From NCBI GenBank assembly GCA_027035735.1, contig JALVUH010000137.1:1-27273 (forward strand): DNA of 27,273 bases. Reading direction: 5' to 3'. Positions 7,058-15,267 of this stretch are shown here, piece by piece. The stretch comes from Nautiliaceae bacterium (GTDB lineage: Bacteria; Campylobacterota; Campylobacteria; Campylobacterales; Nautiliaceae). The translations under genes and the position numbers were made by a program. The notes beneath the pieces were generated by a model that had not been told where the DNA came from, ran no database searches, and saw nothing but the letters and a program-made list of their open reading frames with translations. Numbering within the stretch: position 1 is the first letter of the stretch; every line of letters begins with the position of its first letter.

Positions 7058-7834
7058 ATGGCAGAAATTATCACAGTAGCAAATCAAAAAGGCGGAGTAG
7101 GTAAAACTACTACAGCTGTTAATTTAGCAGCTTCTCTTGCAATTGCTGATAAAAAAGTAATGTTTATTGATGCTGATCCACAAGCGAATGGTACTACATC
7201 TCTTGGTGTGTATAAAAGTGATTATGAATTTAATTTTTATCATGTGTTAATTGGCGCAAAAAGTATAAATGATGTAAAACTAAAAACAATGCTTCCTACA
7301 CTTGATTTAGTTCCATCAAATATAGGGCTTGTAGGAATAGAAAAAGAGTTTGATCCAGAAGTAGATAATTTGGTTATAAAAAAAGTACTTGAACCTATAA
7401 AAGATGAATATGATTATATAATCATTGATACTCCTCCAACTCTTGGGATTATTACTATAAATGCTTTAAATGCAAGTGATAGTGTTATTATTCCTGTTCA
7501 AACAGAGTATTTTGCTCTAGAAGGTTTGGCTCAGCTTTTAAAAACTATAACTCTTCTTCAACATACTACAAATCCAAAACTAAAAATAAAAGGTATTCTT
7601 CCAACTATGTATACAAAACAAAATAATCTCTCAAAACAAGTTTTACAAGATTTAAAAAGATATTTTAATGATAAGCTTTTTAGAATAGATAATGGGATAA
7701 TTATTATTCCAAGAAATATAAAATTAGCTGAAGCTCCTAGTTTTGGAATACCTGTAATGCTTTATGATATTAAAAGCAAAGGAGCTGAAGCTTATCAGGT
7801 TTTAGCAAAAAAAATTTTGGAGAGTGCTGAATGA
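7058..7834 (+). CDS. parA: Chromosome-partitioning ATPase ParA (Soj)
   Basis: ParA is the deviant-Walker ATPase that moves ParB-bound chromosome origins. It has 258 residues. The deviant P-loop KGGVGKTTT is at 11-19 with the signature Lys11, FIDADPQANGTTS (about 37-49) follows, and the Walker B region is DYIIIDTPPTLGIIT (from about 119). Lacking an N-terminal HTH domain, it is the short chromosomal (Soj/ParA-Ib-like) form rather than the long plasmid type. It overlaps parB by 4 bases. The spot between birA and the ATP synthase genes is the usual chromosomal place for parAB in this phylum. Confidence 0.96.
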   Translation: MAEIITVANQKGGVGKTTTAVNLAASLAIADKKVMFIDADPQANGTTSLGVYKSDYEFNFYHVLIGAKSINDVKLKTMLPTLDLVPSNIGLVGIEKEFDPEVDNLVIKKVLEPIKDEYDYIIIDTPPTLGIITINALNASDSVIIPVQTEYFALEGLAQLLKTITLLQHTTNPKLKIKGILPTMYTKQNNLSKQVLQDLKRYFNDKLFRIDNGIIIIPRNIKLAEAPSFGIPVMLYDIKSKGAEAYQVLAKKILESAE

Positions 7835-8667
7835 AAAAATTAGGTAGAGGTCTTGGAGCAATTTTAGAAGATGTGGAAGCTGGATATCTAAAAAGTATTC
7901 CTAATAAGGGTATTCAAGAAATAGAGATAAATAAAATAAAAACAAATCCTTATCAGCCGCGTAAACATTTTGATGAGGAATCAATAAAAGAGTTGGCAAA
8001 CTCTATTAAAAAACATGGTCTTATGCAACCAATTATTGTTATTGAAAATAATGATGAATATATTTTGGTTGCTGGAGAGAGAAGATTAAGAGCAATTAAG
8101 AGTTTAGGAGAAAATAAAATTAAAGCTATTGTGAGTGATATTTCTTTAAAAGATTTGAGAGAATATGCACTTATTGAAAATATTCAAAGAGAAGATTTGA
8201 ATGCATTAGAAATTGCATCTTCACTTAAAGCATTAATTGATGAATTTGGATTTACTCATGAAGAACTTGCAAAAAATATTGGTAAAAGTAGAGCATATAT
8301 TAGTAATATGTTAAGACTTTTGAATTTACCTGAAAAAGTAAAAGAAAAACTTGCACAAAATAAAATTTCTTATGGACACGCTAAAATTTTGTTAGGTTTG
8401 GATAACGAACAAATAGATAAAACATTAAAAAGAATAGAAGAAGATAATTTAAGTGTTAGAGAGACAGAAAATTTGATAAAAACATATAAAAAATCTGAAA
8501 ATAAAAAAAATGAAAATGATGAAATAAAAGAAGAGATTTTAGAACTTGCTTTAAAACTTAAAAAATTAGGTATAAAAGTTGAAATTGGTAAAGACTTTTT
8601 GAAAATGAAGTTTAAAAATGAAACAGATTTAGAAAAAATAAGAGAATTTCTTAATAAATTAAATTAA
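7831..8667 (+). CDS. parB: Chromosome-partitioning protein ParB (Spo0J)
   Basis: ParB is the CTP-dependent clamp that loads at parS sites and spreads along DNA. It has 278 residues. It begins MKKLGRGLGAIL, the conserved N-terminal ParA-stimulating segment. The ParB/Srx domain has NPYQPRKHFDEE (39-50), the CTP-binding motif GERRLRA (82-88) and ENIQREDLN (116-124). The HTH for parS recognition is at about 142-163 (THEELAKNIGKSRAYISNML). The Lys/Glu-rich C-terminus is the likely dimer domain. No parS palindrome was found in this window, so it presumably binds elsewhere. It is coupled to parA by an ATGA overlap. Confidence 0.96.
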   Translation: MKKLGRGLGAILEDVEAGYLKSIPNKGIQEIEINKIKTNPYQPRKHFDEESIKELANSIKKHGLMQPIIVIENNDEYILVAGERRLRAIKSLGENKIKAIVSDISLKDLREYALIENIQREDLNALEIASSLKALIDEFGFTHEELAKNIGKSRAYISNMLRLLNLPEKVKEKLAQNKISYGHAKILLGLDNEQIDKTLKRIEEDNLSVRETENLIKTYKKSENKKNENDEIKEEILELALKLKKLGIKVEIGKDFLKMKFKNETDLEKIREFLNKLN

Positions 8668-8672
8668 TTTTA

Positions 8673-8681
8673 TGTTAAAAT
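8673..8681 (+). promoter_or_regulatory. Predicted extended -10 before the ATP synthase genes
   Basis: TGT followed by TAAAAT (8676-8681), 19 bases before the atpF' ATG. The 15 bases TTTTATGTTAAAATT around it recur exactly in front of folD at 23517-23531, which supports a real promoter class. Confidence 0.5.
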
Positions 8682-8700
8682 TTCACAAAAAGGAGATTTT

Positions 8701-9126
8701 ATGCTTAATATAAATTTTGGCGTTATGTTAATTATCGCCGGAATATTTTTCATCACGTTGATTTTGTTAAAAGTTTGGTTGTTTGACCCATTGGTGAAGT
8801 TTATGGATGAGAGAGAAAAAAAGCTTCAAGAAGAGCTTAAAATGATTTCTCAAAATACTGAAGAGACTAAGGAAATTGAAGAGGCTATTAAAGAAGTTTT
8901 AAGACTTGCAAGAGAAGATGCATCAAAAATTCTTACAGAAGCAAGACTTAAAGCAATAGAAGAAGCTGAAAAATTAAAAGCTATTAAACAAAGAGAAATA
9001 GAAGATGCAAAAGATAGTTTAAGAGCTATGCTTGAAAAAGAAAAACAAGATTTATTAAAACAATTACTTCCTGAAAAAGAAGAGATTAAATCATTAATTG
9101 AAAAGAAAATAAGGGATGCAGCATGA
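8701..9126 (+). CDS. atpF': F-type ATP synthase subunit b' (second stator subunit)
   Basis: The b and b' subunits form the heterodimeric peripheral stalk that holds F1 against the membrane motor. This 141-residue protein has one N-terminal membrane helix (about 7-28, VMLIIAGIFFITLILLKVWLF), then FDPLVKFMDEREKKLQEEL and a continuous charged coiled coil to the end, the b/b' signature. A b' next to b is usual in Campylobacterota. The start follows AAGGAG. It overlaps atpF by 4 bases and begins the ATP synthase run, which lacks atpB (a) and atpE (c). Confidence 0.9.
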   Translation: MLNINFGVMLIIAGIFFITLILLKVWLFDPLVKFMDEREKKLQEELKMISQNTEETKEIEEAIKEVLRLAREDASKILTEARLKAIEEAEKLKAIKQREIEDAKDSLRAMLEKEKQDLLKQLLPEKEEIKSLIEKKIRDAA

Positions 9127-9632
9127 AAAAAATAGCACTTTTAAGTTTAGTAGGAGTGGTTTTTGCTTTTGCTAGTGGTGATTATTCAATAACACATACT
9201 GATTTTATTCCTAGAACTATTAACTTTTTAATTTTCGTTGCAATTTTATGGTATGTAGCTGGAAATAAAATAGTAAATTTTTTTAAACAAAGAAGAGAAA
9301 ATATAGCTAAAAGATTTCAAGAAATAGAAGAAAAATTAAAAGAATCTAAAGCTAGAAAAGAAGCATTAAAAGCTGAACTTGAAAATGCAAAAATTAAAGC
9401 TAAAGAAATTATTGAAAACGCTAAAAAAGAAGCAGAAATTATAGAAGAAAAAATAAAAGCTCAAACAGAAGAAGAAATTAAAATTCTTCAAAAACAATTT
9501 GAAGAATTCAAAATGTATGAAACTCAAAAAGCGAAAAAAGAAGTTGTTGAAGAGTTTATGAAAGATATATTAAAAGATATACATATTACTAGCGAAGATG
9601 CAGCTAAACTAATCTTGAAAAAGGTAGCATAA
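9123..9632 (+). CDS. atpF: F-type ATP synthase subunit b, with N-terminal signal-like helix
   Basis: This is the stator subunit that partners b'. It has 169 residues. Residues 1-18 (MKKIALLSLVGVVFAFAS) look like a cleavable signal peptide. They are followed by a short exported segment and the true membrane helix at about 31-46 (TINFLIFVAILWYVAG), then a long charged coiled coil (about 55-150). An extra N-terminal hydrophobic stretch on b is known from Helicobacter/Campylobacter relatives but absent in E. coli. It may place the N-terminus in the periplasm before processing. It starts at an ATGA overlap with atpF' and its stop overlaps the atpH start by one base. Confidence 0.92.
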   Translation: MKKIALLSLVGVVFAFASGDYSITHTDFIPRTINFLIFVAILWYVAGNKIVNFFKQRRENIAKRFQEIEEKLKESKARKEALKAELENAKIKAKEIIENAKKEAEIIEEKIKAQTEEEIKILQKQFEEFKMYETQKAKKEVVEEFMKDILKDIHITSEDAAKLILKKVA

Positions 9633-10147
9633 TGATAGTTGAAAAATATTCTAAAGCTTTAATACAAGCACTTAATGAAGAAGAGTTGGTAGAAGTTTAT
9701 GAAGCAGTTGCTAAAATTGCTTTGATTTCAAAAGACCCAAAATTTATTTTATTAATTAAGTCTCCGTTAATCAGTATAGAAGATAAAGTGAAAATTTTAT
9801 CTGAACTTGCTGATTGTAAAAACCCTAAATTTATCAATTTTATGAGAATTGTTTTGGAAAACAAAAGAGTAGATATTCTAAAAGATATTCATAAAAGATT
9901 ATATGCAAAAGTAAGTGAAATTAAAAATACTTATGCAGGTTTTGTAGAAGGTAAAATAAGTGATGAAACATTAAAAGCATTAGAAGAGAAACTTGCTAAA
10001 AAATTTAATGCCACAATTAAACTTTATTTAAAAGAAAAGGATTTGAATGGTATAAAAGTTTTTGTTGATGTTTTAAATGTTGAATTTGCATTAGTTGAAG
10101 AGAGAATTAAACAAGATATAATTTCACAAATTTTAAAAGCAATCTAA
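9632..10147 (+). CDS. atpH: F-type ATP synthase subunit delta
   Basis: Delta caps the F1 head and joins it to the b/b' stalk. The 171-residue protein has an N-terminal helical bundle (VEKYSKALIQAL, then KFILLIKSPLISIEDKV) and a C-terminal domain with the conserved ELADCKNPKFINFMRIVLEN and TYAGFVEGKIS segments. Length matches the family. The start codon shares a base with the atpF stop (TAATG). The call rests on family motifs plus the fixed position between atpF and atpA. Confidence 0.93.
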   Translation: MIVEKYSKALIQALNEEELVEVYEAVAKIALISKDPKFILLIKSPLISIEDKVKILSELADCKNPKFINFMRIVLENKRVDILKDIHKRLYAKVSEIKNTYAGFVEGKISDETLKALEEKLAKKFNATIKLYLKEKDLNGIKVFVDVLNVEFALVEERIKQDIISQILKAI

Positions 10148-10161
10148 AGAAAGGAGTTTAA

Positions 10162-11667
10162 GTGGTACAAGAAATCACATCGATAATAAAAGAGAGAATT
10201 GAGAATTATGATTTAAAAATAGATGTAGAAGAGGTTGGTAAAGTAATTTATTCAGCAGATGGTATTGCAAAGGTTTATGGTTTAACTAATGCAATGGCTG
10301 GTGAAATGGTAGAATTTGAAACAGGTGAAAAGGGGTTAGTATTTAACCTTGAAACTGATAATGTTGGTGTTGTTGTACTTGGTAAAGGTACTGATATTAC
10401 AGAAGGAAGTTCTGTAAAAAGACTTGGAAAACTTATTTCAGTTCCTGTTGGTGATGCATTAATTGGAAGAGTTGTAAATGCGTTAGGAGAACCAATTGAC
10501 GGTAAAGGTGAAATAGAAGCAACAGAATATAGATATGTAGAAGAAAAAGCACCTGGGATTATGGCAAGAAAATCAGTTCATGAACCACTTCAAACAGGTA
10601 TCAAAGCAATTGATGCCCTTGTTCCAATCGGAAGAGGACAAAGAGAGCTTATTATTGGGGATAGACAAACTGGTAAAACAACTGTTGCTATAGATACAAT
10701 TCTTAATCAAAAAGGTCAAGATGTAATTTGTATTTATGTAGCTGTAGGTCAAAAACAATCAACTGTTGCAAATGTTGTAAGAGTATTAGAAGAACATGGT
10801 GCAATGGAATATACTATTGTAGTAAACGCAAGTGCGTCTGAAGCTGCATCTCTTAAATTCTTAGCGCCTTATGCTGGTGTTACTATGGGTGAATATTTTA
10901 GAGATAATGGAAGACATGCTCTAATTGTTTATGATGATTTAAGTAAACATGCTGATGCATATAGAGAAATGTCACTTCTTCTTAGAAGACCTCCAGGAAG
11001 AGAAGCATATCCAGGGGATGTATTCTATTTACACAGTAGATTACTTGAAAGAGCTGCAAAACTTAATGACAAACTTGGTGCTGGAAGTTTAACAGCACTT
11101 CCAATTATTGAAACAAAAGGTGGTGATGTTGCAGCTTATATTCCAACAAACGTAATTTCTATTACAGATGGACAAATTTTCCTTGAAACAGGACTTTTCA
11201 ATAAAGGTATTAGACCAGCAATTAATGTAGGTCTTTCAGTATCAAGAGTTGGGGGGGCTGCTCAAATTAAAGCTATGAAACAAGTTGCAGGAACTCTAAG
11301 ACTTGAACTTGCACAATATAGAGAACTTGAAGCATTTGCTCAATTTGCAAGTGATTTGGATGAAGCAAGTAGAAAACAATTAGAACGTGGTCAAAGATTA
11401 GTTGAAATCCTTAAACAACCTGCAAATTCACCATTACCAGTTGAAAAACAAGTAGTGATTATTTATGCAGGTACAAGAGGATATCTTGATGATATTCCTG
11501 TAAAAGCAATTAGAAAATTTGAAGATGAACTTTATCCATTTATAGAAAGCAAATATCCTCAAATTTTTGAAAATATTAGAACAAAAAAACAACTTGATGA
11601 AGAAACAGAAGAATTGCTTAAAAAAGCATTAGAAGAATTTAAGGCACAGTTTAATCCAGAAGGATAA
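10162..11667 (+). CDS. atpA: F-type ATP synthase subunit alpha
   Basis: Alpha is the non-catalytic nucleotide-binding subunit of the F1 hexamer. It has 501 residues with N-terminal beta-barrel (about 25-95), P-loop GDRQTGKT at 166-173, and conserved LLRRPPGREAYPGDVFYLHS. The start is GTG with AGGAG 5 bases upstream, the best supported GTG start in the window. A run of seven G bases at 11251-11257 encodes two glycines in SRVGGAAQ; this is unusual in a gene that otherwise mostly uses GGA/GGT. Confidence 0.98.
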   Translation: MVQEITSIIKERIENYDLKIDVEEVGKVIYSADGIAKVYGLTNAMAGEMVEFETGEKGLVFNLETDNVGVVVLGKGTDITEGSSVKRLGKLISVPVGDALIGRVVNALGEPIDGKGEIEATEYRYVEEKAPGIMARKSVHEPLQTGIKAIDALVPIGRGQRELIIGDRQTGKTTVAIDTILNQKGQDVICIYVAVGQKQSTVANVVRVLEEHGAMEYTIVVNASASEAASLKFLAPYAGVTMGEYFRDNGRHALIVYDDLSKHADAYREMSLLLRRPPGREAYPGDVFYLHSRLLERAAKLNDKLGAGSLTALPIIETKGGDVAAYIPTNVISITDGQIFLETGLFNKGIRPAINVGLSVSRVGGAAQIKAMKQVAGTLRLELAQYRELEAFAQFASDLDEASRKQLERGQRLVEILKQPANSPLPVEKQVVIIYAGTRGYLDDIPVKAIRKFEDELYPFIESKYPQIFENIRTKKQLDEETEELLKKALEEFKAQFNPEG

Positions 11668-11671
11668 TTAA

Positions 11672-12556
11672 ATGGCAACTTTAAAAGAATTAAAAACAAA
11701 AATTAACAGTGTAAAAAATACACAAAAAACAACACGGGCAATGAAGCTCGTGTCAACTGCTAAACTTAAAAGAGCAGAAGAAGCATTACTTTTATCAAGA
11801 GAATATGCTAAAAAAATAGAAGAAGTTACAAGTGAAATTTCTTCAAAATTAAGTAGTGTAAAAGAAAGCATTAATTTAAGAGCTTTTGCAAAAATTGATG
11901 AAGTTAAAAAAGTTGACTTAATTGTTGTAACAGCTGATAAAGGTTTATGTGGAGGATTTAATCATCAAACAATTAAAACAACTCTTAAAAAAATTGAAGA
12001 ATTAAAAGCTAAAAATATAAAAATAAGACTAATTGTAGTTGGTAAAAAAGCAATAGAATATTTTAAATTTGCCGAAATTGAAATGTATGATGCAATAGAA
12101 GGATTAACTTCTGCTCCAAATTATGAAAAAGCAGCAGAGTTAATCAATAAATCATATAATGATTTTGTTAATGAAGAAATTGATAATATCATTATTATCT
12201 ATAATGGTTATGTAAATAAATTAACTCAAAAAATTCATGTAAAAGAATTACTTCCAATAGAAGTAAAAGAGGAAGTAAATACTAATGAATTTTTAGAAGT
12301 TGAGCCTACAGATGATTATGAAAGTGTACTTGAGAGTTTAGTGAAAAAATATATTGAATATATTATGTATTATACACTTTTGGATTCACTTGCAGGTGAG
12401 CATAGTGCTAGAATGCAGGCAATGGATGCTGCTACTAATAATGCGCAAGAGATGGTTCATCAATTAACGTTACAATTCAATAAAGCAAGACAAGAAGCTG
12501 TAACAAGAGAACTTATAGAAATTGTAACAGCTATGGAAGCTATGAAGAAAAAATAA
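11672..12556 (+). CDS. atpG: F-type ATP synthase subunit gamma
   Basis: Gamma is the rotating central shaft coupling proton flow to ATP synthesis. It has 294 residues. The N-terminal helix carries LKTKINSVKNTQKTTRAMKL and LVSTAKLKRAEEAL. The middle Rossmann-like domain has TADKGLCGGFNHQ, and the C-terminal helix has the signature MDAATNNAQEMV followed by QFNKARQEAVTRELIEIV. All are family hallmarks and length is normal. It starts 4 bases after atpA and is followed by atpD after 9 bases. Confidence 0.97.
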   Translation: MATLKELKTKINSVKNTQKTTRAMKLVSTAKLKRAEEALLLSREYAKKIEEVTSEISSKLSSVKESINLRAFAKIDEVKKVDLIVVTADKGLCGGFNHQTIKTTLKKIEELKAKNIKIRLIVVGKKAIEYFKFAEIEMYDAIEGLTSAPNYEKAAELINKSYNDFVNEEIDNIIIIYNGYVNKLTQKIHVKELLPIEVKEEVNTNEFLEVEPTDDYESVLESLVKKYIEYIMYYTLLDSLAGEHSARMQAMDAATNNAQEMVHQLTLQFNKARQEAVTRELIEIVTAMEAMKKK

Positions 12557-12565
12557 AGGAGAACT

Positions 12566-13972
12566 ATGGAAGGTAAAGTAATACAAGTTTTAGGTCCAGT
12601 TATCGATGTTGAATTTGATGGAGATAAAGTACCTGAAATAAATGAAGCTTTAATTGTAGAATTTGAAGCAGAAGGTAAAAAAAGAAAAGTTGTTTTAGAA
12701 GTAGCTGCACAAATTGGTGATAATATTGTTAGAACTATTGCAATGGATTTAACTGATGGTTTAACAAGAGGTACAAAAGTTATTGCTACTGGAGGTCCTA
12801 TTAAGGTACCTGTAGGTGAAGCGGTACTTGGAAGAATTTTTAATGTTATCGGTGAGCCAATTGATGAAGGTGAACCAATTCCTGATAATGTTGAGAGATG
12901 GTCAATTCATAGAGACGCACCTCCATTTGAAGAACAATCAACTAAAATGGAAATTTTTGAAACAGGTATTAAAGTAGTTGACCTTTTATGTCCATATATG
13001 AAAGGTGGAAAAACAGGTCTATTTGGTGGTGCTGGAGTTGGTAAAACAGTTATTATTATGGAACTTATTCATAATGTTGCATATAAACACAGCGGATATT
13101 CTGTATTTGCAGGAGTAGGTGAAAGAACAAGAGAAGGTAATGACCTTTATAATGAAATGAAAGAGAGTGGAGTTTTAGATAAAGTTGCTTTATGTTATGG
13201 ACAAATGAATGAACCTCCAGGATGTAGAAATAGAGTTGCTATGACTGGTCTTACAATGGCAGAATATTTTAGAGATGTTGAAAACAGAGATGTATTGATG
13301 TTTATAGACAACATCTTCAGATTTGCTCAAGCTGGTGCTGAAATGTCAGCATTACTTGGAAGAATTCCTAGTGCGGTTGGTTATCAACCAACACTTGCAA
13401 CTGAAATGGGAAGACTTCAAGAGAGAATTACATCAACTAAAAAAGGAAGTATTACTTCAATTCAAGCAGTATACGTACCAGCTGATGACTTAACAGACCC
13501 AGCGCCAGCAAGTGTATTTGCACACTTAGATGCAACAACAGTTCTTAATAGAAAAATTGCTGAAAAAGGTATTTATCCAGCAGTTGACCCACTTGATTCA
13601 ACAAGTAGAATTCTTGACCCTCAAATTGTTGGTGAAGAACACTATAAAGTAGCAAGAGGAGTTCAAGAAGTATTACAAAAATATAAAGATTTACAAGATA
13701 TTATTGCAATCTTAGGTATGGATGAATTAAGTGAAGAAGATAAATTAATAGTTGAGAGAGCAAGAAAAATTGAGAAATTCTTATCTCAACCATTCTTCGT
13801 TGCGAAAGTATTTACAGGTGCTGATGGTAGATATGTAGAACTTGATAAAACAATTGCTGGATTTAAAGCAATTCTTGAAGGTAAAGTAGATGATTTACCA
13901 GAAAATGCATTTTATATGGTAGGAGATTTAGACGAGGCTATTGAAAAAGCTAAAAAGATGCAAAGTAAATAA
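12566..13972 (+). CDS. atpD: F-type ATP synthase subunit beta
   Basis: Beta is the catalytic subunit of F1. It has 468 residues with P-loop GGAGVGKT at 154-161, catalytic Glu186 and adjacent Arg187 in GVGERTREGNDLYNEM, Walker B LMFIDNIFRFAQAGAEMSAL, and the conserved GRIPSAVGYQPTL. Strong AAAGGAG precedes the ATG. Length and motifs are standard. It is followed by atpC after 11 bases. Confidence 0.98.
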   Translation: MEGKVIQVLGPVIDVEFDGDKVPEINEALIVEFEAEGKKRKVVLEVAAQIGDNIVRTIAMDLTDGLTRGTKVIATGGPIKVPVGEAVLGRIFNVIGEPIDEGEPIPDNVERWSIHRDAPPFEEQSTKMEIFETGIKVVDLLCPYMKGGKTGLFGGAGVGKTVIIMELIHNVAYKHSGYSVFAGVGERTREGNDLYNEMKESGVLDKVALCYGQMNEPPGCRNRVAMTGLTMAEYFRDVENRDVLMFIDNIFRFAQAGAEMSALLGRIPSAVGYQPTLATEMGRLQERITSTKKGSITSIQAVYVPADDLTDPAPASVFAHLDATTVLNRKIAEKGIYPAVDPLDSTSRILDPQIVGEEHYKVARGVQEVLQKYKDLQDIIAILGMDELSEEDKLIVERARKIEKFLSQPFFVAKVFTGADGRYVELDKTIAGFKAILEGKVDDLPENAFYMVGDLDEAIEKAKKMQSK

Positions 13973-13983
13973 AGGCTTTTAAA

Positions 13984-14364
13984 ATGAAAATAAGTATTGT
14001 AACACCTTTTGGTAAAATTTTTGAAGGTGAAATTAAAGAAGCTACTTTTCCAGGAGTAGAAGGAGAATTTGGTGTCCTTGAGGGACACGCTCCTTTGATT
14101 ACAAATTTAAAACCTGGGGTAATTACTTTGAAAAAAACAAATGGAAAAGAAGAAGTAATTGCAGTTAATTGGGGATATGTGGAAGTTACTCCTGATCATA
14201 TTAATGTATTAGCAGATGGAGCAGTTCCAGTAGTTGGTTCAAGTGAGAGTGAAATTGCACAGGCTATAGAAAAAGCTAAACAATTAATTAGAGATGCTAG
14301 TGATAGTGATGCATTAGTTGCAACTGTTACTTCAAAGATTGAAAGTGCTGCCAGAAATCTCTAA
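13984..14364 (+). CDS. atpC: F-type ATP synthase subunit epsilon
   Basis: Epsilon belongs to the central stalk and can inhibit ATP hydrolysis. It has 126 residues. The N-terminal beta-sandwich contains the family pattern TPFGKIFEGEIKEATFPGVE then GEFGVLEGHAPLITNLKPG; the C-terminal helical part is short (about 88-126), so the inhibitory helix is reduced compared with E. coli. Its last 20 bases overlap the probable start of tolQ in another frame, tying ATP synthase translation to the Tol genes. Confidence 0.95.
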   Translation: MKISIVTPFGKIFEGEIKEATFPGVEGEFGVLEGHAPLITNLKPGVITLKKTNGKEEVIAVNWGYVEVTPDHINVLADGAVPVVGSSESEIAQAIEKAKQLIRDASDSDALVATVTSKIESAARNL

Positions 14365-14893
14365 AATACTAGCTAATCCTATAAACATTATTGTTTTAGG
14401 ATGGCTAGGTATTTATCTTTTCTTTGTTTTTTTTGTTTTTTTCTATAAATATTTTACTATTTCTTCTTGGATTAAAAATGAAGAAGAAGCTTTCAAATCA
14501 ATAATAATGAGCGAAGTATTTCCTGTTAATTCTTCTCTTAAAGAATGTATTGAAAAAGCAGAAAAAATAAATACATTAACATTTGATGCTTGTATAGAAG
14601 CTGCTAAAAAAAGAGCAAAAAGTGGTCTTACTTTTTTAAGTATTGTAGCTTCAACAGCTCCTTTTATAGGACTTTTTGGAACAGTTATTGGTATTTTAAC
14701 TGCTTTTAATGGAATGAAGAGCGTAACTACGCTTAATATGATTGCACCTGCTATAGCTGATGCTTTAATTGCTACGGCAGTTGGTATTATTGTTGCAGTT
14801 CCTGCTTATTCATTTCATCAAATATTATCATCAAAAATTGAAAATTTAATTTCTACATTAAAAATGCAAAGGGATATGTATCTTAGCAAATGA
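14345..14893 (+). CDS. tolQ: TolQ/ExbB-family proton channel protein
   Basis: TolQ and TolR form the proton-driven inner-membrane motor of the Tol-Pal system. The frame can start at TTG 14318, TTG 14339 or GTG 14345; none has a strong ribosome binding site. I chose GTG because it gives LPEISKILANPIN directly before the first helix, with least overlap into atpC (20 bases). The 182-residue product has three membrane helices: INIIVLGWLGIYLFFVFFVF, then LSIVASTAPFIGLFGTVIGI, then IADALIATAVGIIVAVPAY. The APFIGLFGTVIG and ALIATAVGIIVAVPA motifs are diagnostic of MotA/TolQ/ExbB. TolQ rather than ExbB is inferred from tolB and pal downstream. Confidence 0.9.
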   Translation: MLPEISKILANPINIIVLGWLGIYLFFVFFVFFYKYFTISSWIKNEEEAFKSIIMSEVFPVNSSLKECIEKAEKINTLTFDACIEAAKKRAKSGLTFLSIVASTAPFIGLFGTVIGILTAFNGMKSVTTLNMIAPAIADALIATAVGIIVAVPAYSFHQILSSKIENLISTLKMQRDMYLSK

Positions 14894-15267
14894 AAAAGCC
14901 AGATTTAAATATAACTCCTTTTGTAGATATAATGCTTGTGTTACTTGCTATTTTGATGGTTTCGGTTACAATTAGCACATATCAAGAAAAAACAGTTGAT
15001 TTACCAAAAGGAAGTGAAACTAACCCTGCTATAAAAAAAGCGACTATTAATATAATCATTAAAAAAGATGGTACAGTTATAGTTAATAAAGAAAAAATTC
15101 CTATTTCCAATTTTTTAGAAGATTTTAATTTAAAATATGGAAATTTTAATAAAAATGCTTTAGTATATATAGCTGCTGATAAAGATATAAAATATGGACT
15201 TTTTATGAGGGTATATGCTGCTGTTGTTAAAACAGGATTTAGAGAGATAGGGTTATTGACTAGATGA
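14890..15267 (+). CDS. tolR: TolR/ExbD-family biopolymer transport protein
   Basis: TolR is the partner of TolQ, and its membrane Asp carries the proton. It has 125 residues. The N-terminal DLNITPFVDIMLVLLAILMV (5-24) is the family signature with key Asp13, inside a single membrane helix (about 11-29). The rest is a periplasmic domain ending in AAVVKTGFREIGLLT, also typical. It starts at an ATGA overlap with tolQ and overlaps the next gene by 4 bases. Confidence 0.93.
   Translation: MKKPDLNITPFVDIMLVLLAILMVSVTISTYQEKTVDLPKGSETNPAIKKATINIIIKKDGTVIVNKEKIPISNFLEDFNLKYGNFNKNALVYIAADKDIKYGLFMRVYAAVVKTGFREIGLLTR

Noticed and set aside
7058..8700. Search for parS near parAB
   Set aside because: No palindrome resembling TGTTTCACGTGAAACA was seen. 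TTTCAC near 8682 and GTTTCACCC near 27237 (inside rnpB) have no matching second half.
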